A stretch of 64,000 bases of DNA, taken from NCBI RefSeq assembly GCF_004114795.1, contig NZ_CP035311.1, positions 992,001 to 1,056,000 of the forward strand, given 5' to 3'. The notes under the pieces were generated by a model. It was not told the origin of the DNA. It saw only the letters and a list, made by a program, of their open reading frames with translations, and made no database searches. This stretch comes from Janthinobacterium sp. 17J80-10. GTDB taxonomy: Bacteria > Pseudomonadota > Gammaproteobacteria > Burkholderiales > Burkholderiaceae_D. Below, one piece after another: positions 55,725 to 64,000 of the stretch. The position numbers and the translations under genes are program-made. Position 1 is the first letter of the stretch. Every line of letters starts with the position of its first letter.

Positions 55725-56300
55725 ATGACCCAATCCACTTCGGATCCCGTCTCGGAAAAGAGCCTGGCAAAGCCGGATGCGCTGGCGCGCCGTACCCGCC
55801 TGCGCGAATTCCAGGCGCAGCTGCTCGAGCGCATGCAGGCTGCCCGTACCGGCGCCAGCCCGTATGCGCGCCAGCTCGGGGTGCTGATCGGGCAGCGCTA
55901 CTGCCTGCTGAACCTGCAGGAAGCCGGCGAAATCATTTCGGTGGGCGCCATCACCGCGGTGCCGTTGACGCAAGACTGGTTCCTGGGTCTGACCAATGTC
56001 CGCGGCAGCCTGGTCAGCGTGATCGATCTGGCGCGCTTCCAGGGGCAGGCAGGGACTTCGATCGATCGTGAAAGCCGGGTCGTGGTGTTTGCCCCCGGCT
56101 TGTCTTTCAATAGCGGCATCCTGGTTTCGCGTGTGCTCGGTTTGCGCAATGTCGACGACATGCGGCCGCACGAAAACGAAGCCGAGGCGACGGCGTCCTG
56201 GGCGGTTCGGCAATATGTCGACCGTGATGCCCAGGTCTGGACCGAGCTCGATCTTTCCCTGATCGTGCAGGATGCGCAATTTTTGCATGTGGGCTTATAA
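55725..56300 (+). CDS. pilI: CheW-like adaptor PilI
   Basis: PilI couples the receptor PilJ to the kinase ChpA. The 191-residue protein is a single CheW domain (about residues 45-180) with the typical pieces LGVLIGQRYCLLNL, VPLTQDWFLGLTNVRGSLVSVIDL and VVVFAPGLSFNSGILVSRVLGL. The N-terminal 40 residues are extra and helical. It is followed by pilJ after 54 bp. Confidence 0.94.
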   Translation: MTQSTSDPVSEKSLAKPDALARRTRLREFQAQLLERMQAARTGASPYARQLGVLIGQRYCLLNLQEAGEIISVGAITAVPLTQDWFLGLTNVRGSLVSVIDLARFQGQAGTSIDRESRVVVFAPGLSFNSGILVSRVLGLRNVDDMRPHENEAEATASWAVRQYVDRDAQVWTELDLSLIVQDAQFLHVGL

Positions 56301-56354
56301 GCGCCGGGCTCTACAGCCAGGCTGCAGCACAAACGGATTTTAGGAGACTCAGGA

Positions 56355-58685
56355 ATGGCAATGGCGTTCAAAGTACCATTTTTATCCAAGGATAAAAAAT
56401 CGGGGCAGGTCGATGAGACGGTCGGACAGGACGATGAATTGTCCGATTTGTCCGACGAGCAGATCGCCGAATACAAGCCGCTGAGCGCCAGTGCCACTCA
56501 GGGCGCCTCGGAAACGAGGACGCCGAGCGCGTACCAGTCCACGCCGAATCCGGATGCCACCTTCATTGGCGACGTGCTGCAGAAGAGCGGTAATATCCGC
56601 CTGCCGTGGATCGGCACGATGCCATTGCAGGAACAGGTGCGCGTGCTCTTGCTGATGCTGGGCCTGACGTTGTTGCTGGGTGCAATTTTTGCGTGGGCCA
56701 ATTCGCGCGGCACATCGCTGGCAGCCACCCAGACCCAGATTGCGGCGGAAGCGCTGATGCATTCACAGCGTATCGGCAAGGCCGCGCCGAACGCGATCCA
56801 GGGTAACGAGGAAGCGTTCAGGCAACTGAAGGAAAGCCGCGACGCCCTGCAAGCCAACCTGAATATCCTGAACAACGGCGGTCCGTATCAGGGGCGCACC
56901 ATTGGCGCGCCAAGCCAGGCCATGAAGCGTGTCGTGGAAGATACGCTGCGCGCCTGGGACCAGACGGAAAGTTCTGCCAGCACCATCCTCAAGCTGCAAG
57001 GCGAGCTGACTACCCTGGGCGCCACCCTGAAAAAAATGAATGCCATTTCTCCCGATATGCTGGAGCTGGCCGAGCAGGTCGCCACTCTCAAGGCGCAAGC
57101 CGGTGCCGCACCGCGGGAAATTTCCTCTGCCAGCCAATTGGTGATGCTGACCCAGCGCCTGGCGCGCAGCGCAAACGGTTTTCTGACGTCGCAGGGCATG
57201 AGCCCGGAAACAGCGTTTCAGCTTGGTAAGGATACCAACACTTTCGGCGACATTATCGAAGGGCTGCTCAACGGTAGCGACGTCATGCGCCTGGGAGCGG
57301 CACGCGATGCGGATACCCGTGAAAAACTGCTGGAACTGCAAGCCGTTTTCGCCGAATACCAGAAAGCGGTCGCAGGGATCCGCGGCAACGTGCAGAACTT
57401 CATCGCCGCCAAAAAAGCGGAACAATCGGTCTTCAACGAAAACGAGGCGCTCAAGAAGAGTCTGACCGTCTTGCAGGAAGCGTACCGCGAAGATCAGAAT
57501 TCCTTCAGCGTCTCGTTCTTTGCCTTGGTATTGTTCGGTATTCTCGCGCTGGTCGCGGCGGCTGGTGTTGCCCTGGTAGTGCTGCAGGATAGCCGCAATC
57601 GCACCAAGGAAGCGGAAGACCAGCGCCAGGAAGCCGATGCCCAGCGTCAGCACGCGCAAATGCAGGAAGAGGAAGCCAAGCGCACCAACGACCAGAACCA
57701 GGCGGCGATTCTGCGGCTGATGAACGAACTGCAAGAGGTGGCCGACGGTGACTTGACGGTGCAGGCAACGGTGTCGGAAGACATTACCGGCGCGATCGCC
57801 GACTCGGTTAACTATACCGTGGAAGAGCTGCGCATCCTGGTCGGTCGCGTGACCAATACGGCCGAGCAGGTGACGACCGCATCGACGCAGGCGCAAAATA
57901 TTTCGACCGAACTGCTGGTTGCATCACAAAAGCAATCGCGTGACATCCAGGAAACCGGTCAGGCCGTGCTGGAAATGGCGGTGCAGATTACCGATGTCTC
58001 CAAGTCGGCCAACGAGTCCGCGGAAGTGGCGCGGCAGTCGGTGACGGCGGCCGAAGAAGGCTCCCGTGCGGTGGAGAACGCCATCAAGGGTATGCATGAA
58101 ATTCGCGACCAGATCCAGGAAACGTCCAAGCGAATCAAGCGCCTGGGTGAGTCTTCCCAGGAAATTGGTGAAATTACCGAACTGATTTCCGACATTACCG
58201 AACAGACCAACGTGCTGGCGCTGAATGCAGCCATCCAGGCAGCGTCTGCCGGCGAGGCAGGACGCGGCTTCTCGGTGGTTGCGGAAGAAGTGCAGCGCCT
58301 GGCGGAGCGCTCCGCCGAAGCGACCAAGCAGATTGGCGCGCTGGTGCGTACTATTCAGACCGATACCCACGATGCCGTGGCCGCTATGGAAAAGTCCACC
58401 CAGGGCGTGGTCGAGGGTGCCAAGCTGTCCGATGCTGCCGGTAGCGCACTGTCGGATATCCGGCGCGTGTCGAACCAGCTTGCCGAACTGATTCAGGGCA
58501 TCTCGGCGGCGACGGAGCAGCAAGCGACTTCCGCCAATGGCGTCGCGCAAAGCATCCAGAGCATCCTGACGGTCACTGAGCATACCCAGGAAGGTACGCA
58601 ACAGACCGCTGAATCGATTCGCGAACTCACCCGACTGGCCGAAGAACTCAAGAACTCGGTATCGCGCTTCCGCGTGGCTGCGTAA
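56355..58685 (+). CDS. pilJ: Methyl-accepting chemotaxis protein PilJ
   Basis: PilJ is the receptor of the Pil-Chp system, thought to sense pilin or surface contact. The 776-residue protein has a long acidic cytoplasmic N-terminus (residues 1-90), TM1 (about 95-116), a periplasmic part with two PilJ domains, TM2 (about 386-408), a HAMP-like coiled coil and the MCP signalling domain whose tip reads [19 protein letters not shown], then [18 protein letters not shown]. The long N-terminal extension before TM1 is longer than in P. aeruginosa PilJ. Two hairpins separate it from chpA. Confidence 0.96.
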   Translation: MAMAFKVPFLSKDKKSGQVDETVGQDDELSDLSDEQIAEYKPLSASATQGASETRTPSAYQSTPNPDATFIGDVLQKSGNIRLPWIGTMPLQEQVRVLLLMLGLTLLLGAIFAWANSRGTSLAATQTQIAAEALMHSQRIGKAAPNAIQGNEEAFRQLKESRDALQANLNILNNGGPYQGRTIGAPSQAMKRVVEDTLRAWDQTESSASTILKLQGELTTLGATLKKMNAISPDMLELAEQVATLKAQAGAAPREISSASQLVMLTQRLARSANGFLTSQGMSPETAFQLGKDTNTFGDIIEGLLNGSDVMRLGAARDADTREKLLELQAVFAEYQKAVAGIRGNVQNFIAAKKAEQSVFNENEALKKSLTVLQEAYREDQNSFSVSFFALVLFGILALVAAAGVALVVLQDSRNRTKEAEDQRQEADAQRQHAQMQEEEAKRTNDQNQAAILRLMNELQEVADGDLTVQATVSEDITGAIADSVNYTVEELRILVGRVTNTAEQVTTASTQAQNISTELLVASQKQSRDIQETGQAVLEMAVQITDVSKSANESAEVARQSVTAAEEGSRAVENAIKGMHEIRDQIQETSKRIKRLGESSQEIGEITELISDITEQTNVLALNAAIQAASAGEAGRGFSVVAEEVQRLAERSAEATKQIGALVRTIQTDTHDAVAAMEKSTQGVVEGAKLSDAAGSALSDIRRVSNQLAELIQGISAATEQQATSANGVAQSIQSILTVTEHTQEGTQQTAESIRELTRLAEELKNSVSRFRVAA

Positions 58686-58720
58686 CGGTCCAGTTGTTTT
58701 CCGGCCTTCGAGAGCCTGGC

Positions 58721-58738
58721 GCCCCGCTGTCGCGGGGC
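58721..58738 (+). other. GC-rich hairpin between pilJ and chpA (first)
   Basis: The stem GCCCCGC/GCGGGGC (58721-58727 with 58732-58738) has loop TGTC and is not followed by a T run. It begins 35 bp after the pilJ stop. It is not a classical terminator and may be an mRNA stability element. Confidence 0.6.
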
Positions 58739-58752
58739 CATTAGTGATGCAT

Positions 58753-58774
58753 GGTGGCGGGCCGGCCCGCCACC
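58753..58774 (+). repeat. Perfect 22-bp palindrome before chpA (second hairpin)
   Basis: The sequence from GGTGGCGGGCC (58753-58763) to its exact complement (58764-58774) is a perfect palindrome. As RNA it would form a 9-bp stem with a CCGG loop. It ends 23 bp before the chpA ATG. Confidence 0.75.
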
Positions 58775-58797
58775 GATAGAATTTCCGCGAGGTAGTC

Positions 58798-61700
58798 ATG
58801 ACCACCCACTCTTCGGTTCCGCCACAAGGTGCCCGAGACAACTTCGATGCCGGTTCCCTGTCCTGGGTGATGGGTGAGATCCGCGAAGCCCTCGGCCGCT
58901 CCAAGACTGCGCTATTTGAAGCCGTAGCGCACGATGCGGATGCCCGTTCGACCTCGCTGCGCCAGGCAAAGACATTCCTGCACCAGGCGCATGGCGCGCT
59001 GCAAATCGTCGATATCGATGGCGTTGCGATCATCACCGAGACCACGGAAGACTTGCTTGACCGACTGGAGTCGGGCCAGATCGAACTGACCGACAGGGTT
59101 GCGCAAACTATTGAAAATGCCTACCAGGCACTGGCAGAGTACCTGGAAGAGTTGCTGGCTGGCGCGTCGCATCAGCCAGTGCGGCTATTCCCGTATTACA
59201 AGGCGTTGCTGGAGGCACGCGGCGCAGAACGCGTTCATCCCGCCGACCTGTTTTTTCCAAACCTGGCAATCCGCCCGCAACTGCCGCCGATCAATGACGC
59301 GGCCTTCTCTGAAAATATCGATTACGCCAGTTTGCGGCAGAAGTTTGAAAAGGCTTTGTTGCCGTTCTTGCGTAAGAACGATGCCGCGACCGAAACCGCC
59401 AACGCGCGGGCGATGCTCGATATCGTGGTCCAGGTGGAGCGCAGCCAGAGTAACCAGCAATCGCGCGTATTCTGGTGGGTCCTGCATGCCTTGGCAGAAG
59501 CGGTGGCAGCTGGACAAATTCCCAAGGAAATCTACGTCAAGCAGCTCTTTGCTCGCATCAATCTGCAGATCCGCCGCTTGTCGGAAGGGTCTGCCAGCAT
59601 TGCCGAGCGCCTGCTGCGCGATGCACTGTTCTTTATTGCCCGCATCGAGCAACCTTCGCCACGTGCAGCACAGGTGCGCGGCGCCTATCAGCTCGACGGT
59701 CTGGTGCCGGTGGATTACGACCGCAAGCGCTATGGTCAGATCGACCCCGATGCGCTGGCGTTGGCCAAGACGCGCCTGAATCAGGCGAAAAATCTTTGGA
59801 ACCGCATTGCTGGCGGCGACACCAGCGGCGCCGAAGCTTTTGGCAGTGAATTGAAGGGCTTGACAGAGGCGGTCAGCAAGCTTGGCGCACCTTCGCTGCT
59901 GAAGTTGTTGCGCGAACTGAACGGTATTGCCCGTCATGCTGCGGCCAGCTCGCAATCCGGCAGTGTACTCGGCCTCGAAATGGCGACCAGCCTGCTGTTT
60001 GTTGAAAATGCATTGGCCAATATTAGCCGTCTTGCCGAGGACTTCGCGCCACGCGCAGACGCCATGACCGCGCGGCTGTTGTCGATCGTGGCAGGCGAGA
60101 AGCCGACCGAATCGGCGCAATGGCTGGATGAAATGTCGCGCGAGGCGGAGCAGCGCCAAACCATGGCGGCGCTGGGCGGCGAAATGCAAAACAACCTGCG
60201 TCAGGTTGAGAAGCTGCTTGACGACTATTTCCGTGAACCCAAGGAACGGGCAGCATTGAGCCAGATTGAGCCGATCCTGCACCAGATCAGTGGCGCACTG
60301 GCGATCCTTGACCAGGAAGATGCCTTGCGTGCAGTGGAACATACGGTCGGTGCGGTGCGCGGCTTTGCTGAAACGCCAGAAGGCGAAAGTCCGGATGTCG
60401 CCGCTTTCCAGCACGTGGCCCAGAACGTCGGTGCTTTGAGTTTTTTCATCGAAACCCTGCAGCTGCAGCCGGAAAGTGCGAAGCACCGTTTCGCATTCGA
60501 TGAGCGCAAGGGCGTGTTTCGCGCCAGGATGCTCGAGCGCGAAGATGCGGCCGACGGCGCCGAGCAGATCGTTGTCGTGCCCGCACTCGAGGATACTGGT
60601 GCACCGCAGCCTGCGCCGGACGCACTGGCGATCCTCGATGCCCCCTTGCCGACGGTGGAACAAGAGCTGGAACTGCATCAAAAGCAGTCGGCAGAATTAG
60701 CGAGGTGTCTTTCAGCAGAGCCAACTGACACCCGGCTCCAGGAACAACTGAAGGAATCGCTCGAACAAGTCCAGTTTGCCGCTGCACTGGTGGATAATCC
60801 GGAAGCCGGTGAACGCGCCCGGGTTGCCATGGACATGCTGGAAAGCGTTCCCACCGACGATACCATGGCGATGCTGGTGACGGCGACCGCCGAGCCCCAG
60901 CCCGAACCGGCGCCCGTGCAGGCGCCCGCTGTCATAGCTGCGCCGCCGGCGCAGGCCATCGTCGAGGATGTCGATGCCGAATTGCTCGAAATTTTCCTGT
61001 TCGAGGCGGACGAGGTATTGGGCTGCATTAATGCCACCATACCGCTGTCGCGCCATGAACCGCGAAACCAGGAACATTTGACGACCCTGCGGCGCTCCTT
61101 TCATACCCTGAAGGGTAGCGGACGCATGGTTGGCCTGAATGCTTTCGGTGAAGGTGCCTGGAGCGTCGAGCAAGTCATGAATCTGAAGCTGGCCGAGAGC
61201 CAGGGTGGCGATGCCGATTTGTACGCCTTGCTGGAAAAATCCTCGGAATTGTTGTCTGCCTGGGTAGCTGATCTGCAAACGACCGGCAAGTCGTCGCGGC
61301 GGCCAGATGCCTTGGTCGCCGCTGCTGATCGCATCCGCAATGGCGAGCCGTTCCGCTACGAAGAATCCCCGTTGGTTGAGGAAGTTGCCGCCGACGTGGC
61401 TGTGCCTGATGCGGTCGAGGAATCGCCAGCGGAAGCGATATTGGTCGAGCCATCTGTTATGGAACCGGCAATTGAGGCGCTGCCCACGACGATGGCGCCT
61501 GAAGATGCCGCATTGCTATTTCATCCGGACACAATCAAGGCGCTCGAGGCAACCGAAGCAATTGAAGCAGCTGAAGCAATCGACGCCACTGAAGCAATCG
61601 AAGCTACTGAAGCTGTTGACGCTGCCGATCCAATTGAAGCGTTATCCCTTGATTCAACGGCAACTATTGATGCTGGCGGAATTGATGCACTGTTGTCGTT

Positions 61701-64000
61701 TGACGATGCTGGCGCCGAATTTGCCGAATTTGCGATCGAACCTGCGCTGGAATCGGGCGAGGACACTGCGTTCTCCCTGCCGGTGCCGGACGAGGAAGTG
61801 GCGGAATTGCCATCGTCGGACGATGTGTTTGCGCAGTTTGATGAACCGGTAATTGCAGATCCTGCAGAAATTGTTTCGATTGCTGCGCAAGATGGCCCTG
61901 TTTTCGATGAAATCGTGATTCCCCAACCGGTGCCGGTTGGAGAAGTCATTGAATTTCCTTCCATGCAGGCGCCACTCGTGGCGCGTGACGATGGCGTCAA
62001 GTATATCGGTGACCTGGAAATCAGCGTTCCGCTGCATAATATTTACCTGGCTGAGACCGATGAGCTGGTGCGCATGCTGGCCAATGACATCGCTGAATGG
62101 CGACATGAGCCGGACCGTGAAGTCAACATTCTTGCCGTGCATGCTGCCCACTCGCTGGCGGGTAGCTCCGCAACTGTGGGATTCCATACGCTGCAGGAAG
62201 TGGCGCATGGGCTGGAAATGGCGCTGCAGTGTCTCTCCCGCAAGCCGACGATGCTTTCCGACGATGAGTTCGCCACGCTGGAAGCAAGTGTCGAGCGCCT
62301 GAAAACCATGCTGCAAATGTTTGCGCTGGGAGAAATGCCGGGGCATGAACCAGAGATGGTGCAGGCATTGGCGGATTTGCGGCAGGCAGTGGAAGCGCGC
62401 ACCGCTGAATTGCCATTCGCGCCAGAGGCGGACTTGGCGGCAGCAGACTTGCCGGAGCCGACCCTCGCTGAACTCGAGGCAGCGGAAGCGCTGGCGACGT
62501 CGGCCGGATTGGCCATCGTCGACACGCCGCCGCCCGCACCGGTGCAGGCTGCTGTGGCAGAGCCGCAGTTGCAGGAACAGGGCCTGCCGGCCGAATTTGT
62601 CGCCAAGCCAGCTGAAAACGACGCTGTTGCCCCGACCATCGTCATCAAGGATGAACTGGATGCCGACCTGTTGCCGGTATTCCTGGAAGAAGGACGTGAC
62701 ATGTTGCCCGAGGTGGGTGAAAAGTTGCGCGGGTGGCAGCAAAACATGGGCGATAGCAGTTTCCCGCAGGCGCTCTTGCGGCTTTTGCACACGGTCAAGG
62801 GCAGTGCCCGCATGGCAGGTGCGATGCAACTCGGTCAGCACATGCATGAATTGGAAACCCGCATCGAATCCATCATGCATGCCGGATTCCCCTCGGCCCA
62901 GTCGCTGGACGACCTGATGTCGCGCTACGACTATGGCCTGCAACTGTTTGAAGTATTGCAAAACCCGGATGCTGCGCGGCCGACGCCGGCCGCTGCTGCA
63001 GGCGCATCTGCCGAGGCTTCGGCTGCAGATGATGCGCCGGAAGCTTCCGGGACCGGCCTGGTCGAGCTGAATTCGATCATTCCGGTGCGTTCTGCCAACT
63101 TTGCCGCAGCGCCGGCGCCGGCAGCGCAAAAAGTCGTTGCCGCGAGCGGGCCGGTACCCCTGGTGCGTGTGCGTGCCGATATCCTGGATCGTCTCGTGAA
63201 CCAGGCCGGTGAAGTGTCCATTTCGCGATCCAAGCTGGAAACGGAAGTGGGCACACTGCGCGGCTCGCTTTCCGAACTGACCGAAAACATCACGCGCCTG
63301 CGCATCCAGTTGCGTGAAATTGAAATGCAGGCGGAATCGCAAATTTCTTCCCGCATGGCGCTGTCCGGCGACCGCGAATTCGACCCGCTCGAATTCGACC
63401 GTTTTACCCGCCTGCAGGAATTGACGCGCATGATGGCAGAAAGCGTCAACGACGTCGGCTCCGTGCAGCAGAACCTGATGCGCACCGTCGATAGCGCCAG
63501 CGATGACCTGGTTTCCCAGGCCCGCTTGACCCGTGACCTGCAACAAGACTTGATGCGGGTGCGCATGGTGCAGTTTGCCAGCGTTTCGGAGCGATTGTTC
63601 CGCGTCACCCGCCAGGCATCGAAGGAACTTGACAAGCGTGTCAACCTGGATATCCGCGGCAGCTCGGTCGAAATGGACCGCAGCGTGCTGGAACGCATGG
63701 CCGGACCTTTCGAGCATTTGCTGCGCAATGCGATTGTGCATGGCATCGAATCGAAAGAGAAGCGCCGCGCCGCGGGCAAGAATGAAATCGGCGAGCTGCT
63801 GGTGGAAATTCGCCAGGAAGGCAACGAGGTCGTCATCCAGTTCAACGACGATGGCCAGGGCCTGAATGTCGAACGCATTCGCGAGAAGGCGCTGGCCATT
63901 GGTTTGCTCAGCGATGGCATGAGCGAAAGCGAAGTCTCCGACCTGATTTTCCACCCGGGTTTCTCTACGGCCGATGCGGTCACGGAACTGGCTGGCCGCG
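58798..64000 (+). CDS. chpA: Hybrid chemosensory kinase ChpA (PilL), cut by the right window edge
   Basis: ChpA is the very large CheA-like kinase of the Pil-Chp system. The visible 1734 codons start at ATG 58798 (GAGGTAG upstream) and stay open to the edge. Hpt-type histidines are at H65 (LHQAHGAL, degenerate), H769 (HTLKGSGRM), H1118 (AHSLAGSSATVG, degenerate) and H1331 (HTVKGSARM). A repetitive acidic linker (about residues 915-960) precedes the third. The CheA core follows: dimerisation helix, then the ATPase N box LLRNAIVHGIE (N1644) and DDGQGL. The remaining ATPase part, CheW-like and receiver domains should lie beyond the window. Confidence 0.95.
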   Translation, partial: MTTHSSVPPQGARDNFDAGSLSWVMGEIREALGRSKTALFEAVAHDADARSTSLRQAKTFLHQAHGALQIVDIDGVAIITETTEDLLDRLESGQIELTDRVAQTIENAYQALAEYLEELLAGASHQPVRLFPYYKALLEARGAERVHPADLFFPNLAIRPQLPPINDAAFSENIDYASLRQKFEKALLPFLRKNDAATETANARAMLDIVVQVERSQSNQQSRVFWWVLHALAEAVAAGQIPKEIYVKQLFARINLQIRRLSEGSASIAERLLRDALFFIARIEQPSPRAAQVRGAYQLDGLVPVDYDRKRYGQIDPDALALAKTRLNQAKNLWNRIAGGDTSGAEAFGSELKGLTEAVSKLGAPSLLKLLRELNGIARHAAASSQSGSVLGLEMATSLLFVENALANISRLAEDFAPRADAMTARLLSIVAGEKPTESAQWLDEMSREAEQRQTMAALGGEMQNNLRQVEKLLDDYFREPKERAALSQIEPILHQISGALAILDQEDALRAVEHTVGAVRGFAETPEGESPDVAAFQHVAQNVGALSFFIETLQLQPESAKHRFAFDERKGVFRARMLEREDAADGAEQIVVVPALEDTGAPQPAPDALAILDAPLPTVEQELELHQKQSAELARCLSAEPTDTRLQEQLKESLEQVQFAAALVDNPEAGERARVAMDMLESVPTDDTMAMLVTATAEPQPEPAPVQAPAVIAAPPAQAIVEDVDAELLEIFLFEADEVLGCINATIPLSRHEPRNQEHLTTLRRSFHTLKGSGRMVGLNAFGEGAWSVEQVMNLKLAESQGGDADLYALLEKSSELLSAWVADLQTTGKSSRRPDALVAAADRIRNGEPFRYEESPLVEEVAADVAVPDAVEESPAEAILVEPSVMEPAIEALPTTMAPEDAALLFHPDTIKALEATEAIEAAEAIDATEAIEATEAVDAADPIEALSLDSTATIDAGGIDALLSFDDAGAEFAEFAIEPALESGEDTAFSLPVPDEEVAELPSSDDVFAQFDEPVIADPAEIVSIAAQDGPVFDEIVIPQPVPVGEVIEFPSMQAPLVARDDGVKYIGDLEISVPLHNIYLAETDELVRMLANDIAEWRHEPDREVNILAVHAAHSLAGSSATVGFHTLQEVAHGLEMALQCLSRKPTMLSDDEFATLEASVERLKTMLQMFALGEMPGHEPEMVQALADLRQAVEARTAELPFAPEADLAAADLPEPTLAELEAAEALATSAGLAIVDTPPPAPVQAAVAEPQLQEQGLPAEFVAKPAENDAVAPTIVIKDELDADLLPVFLEEGRDMLPEVGEKLRGWQQNMGDSSFPQALLRLLHTVKGSARMAGAMQLGQHMHELETRIESIMHAGFPSAQSLDDLMSRYDYGLQLFEVLQNPDAARPTPAAAAGASAEASAADDAPEASGTGLVELNSIIPVRSANFAAAPAPAAQKVVAASGPVPLVRVRADILDRLVNQAGEVSISRSKLETEVGTLRGSLSELTENITRLRIQLREIEMQAESQISSRMALSGDREFDPLEFDRFTRLQELTRMMAESVNDVGSVQQNLMRTVDSASDDLVSQARLTRDLQQDLMRVRMVQFASVSERLFRVTRQASKELDKRVNLDIRGSSVEMDRSVLERMAGPFEHLLRNAIVHGIESKEKRRAAGKNEIGELLVEIRQEGNEVVIQFNDDGQGLNVERIREKALAIGLLSDGMSESEVSDLIFHPGFSTADAVTELAGR

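Noticed and set aside
61654-63954. A 766-codon minus-strand frame opposite chpA
   Set aside because: Shadow frame; the plus-strand ChpA has intact Hpt and ATPase motifs.

Overview
The window reads as a gene-dense stretch of core chromosome from a betaproteobacterium of the order Burkholderiales, most likely family Oxalobacteraceae (the Herminiimonas, Herbaspirillum, Collimonas and Janthinobacterium group). The family-level call is inference from gene order and protein style: peroxiredoxin-lpxC-dciA-M23-secA-argJ, pilBCD-coaE-zapD-yacG, rplU-rpmA-obgE-proB, ffh-ccsA-pilS-pilR-ampD, accBC-prmA, and rubredoxin-pilGHIJ-chpA. I see no insertion sequence, prophage, integrase, CRISPR array, rRNA or toxin-antitoxin module. 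Base composition looks even apart from two alanine/lysine-rich histone-like genes.

Layout. 1-8.6 kb: the end of a peroxiredoxin gene, lpxC (lipid A), dciA (convergent), an M23 envelope peptidase, secA, argJ, a DUF815 ATPase and a MutT-type Nudix hydrolase. 8.4-13.9 kb, minus strand: pilB-pilC-pilD-coaE-zapD-yacG, with yacG only 58 codons long. 14.1-15.6 kb, minus strand: a 58-residue lipoprotein, tRNA-Pro(CGG) with encoded CCA, and a polyprenyl diphosphate synthase. 15.7-18.8 kb: rplU-rpmA-obgE-proB behind a near-consensus promoter. 18.9-25.9 kb: a CNP1-like protein, rppH, proS, a lytic transglycosylase, a SWIB-domain protein with a histone H1-like tail, ffh and a CcsA-like membrane protein. 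25.9-30.1 kb: a PP0621-type protein, pilS, pilR, ampD. 30.1-34.9 kb: nrdAB behind a promoter carrying two NrdR-like boxes 31 bp apart. 35.1-36.8 kb: a highly repetitive H1-like gene, yggT and a DUF167 gene.

36.8-43.7 kb, minus strand: a PfkB-family kinase gene broken by a one-base frameshift in a C7/G7 run, a DUF3426 zinc-ribbon protein, prmA, accC, accB, aroQ, a TlpA-like thioredoxin and an uncharacterised protein. 43.7-52.3 kb, plus strand: mpl, yqiA, ubiC, an RNB-domain ribonuclease, a TonB-like protein, aroE, mtgA and corA with a 346-bp leader. 52.3-54.5 kb, minus strand: hemL and a ThiD-like protein with diverged active-site motifs. 54.5-64 kb, plus strand: rubredoxin, then the chemosensory cluster pilG-pilH-pilI-pilJ-chpA, with chpA running off the right edge.

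How it works together. The strongest theme is type IV pili: assembly ATPase, platform and peptidase (pilBCD), transcriptional control (pilSR) and Chp-type chemosensory control (pilGHIJ-chpA) all lie within about 54 kb. A second theme is the envelope: LpxC, SecA, M23 and SLT enzymes, MtgA, Mpl, AmpD, a TonB-like protein and the polyprenyl carrier synthase. I did not find a convincing previously undescribed multi-gene system. The points most worth a second look are the PfkB frameshift, the two histone-like proteins, the ThiD-like protein, the paired hairpins between pilJ and chpA, and the nrdA and corA leader regions.
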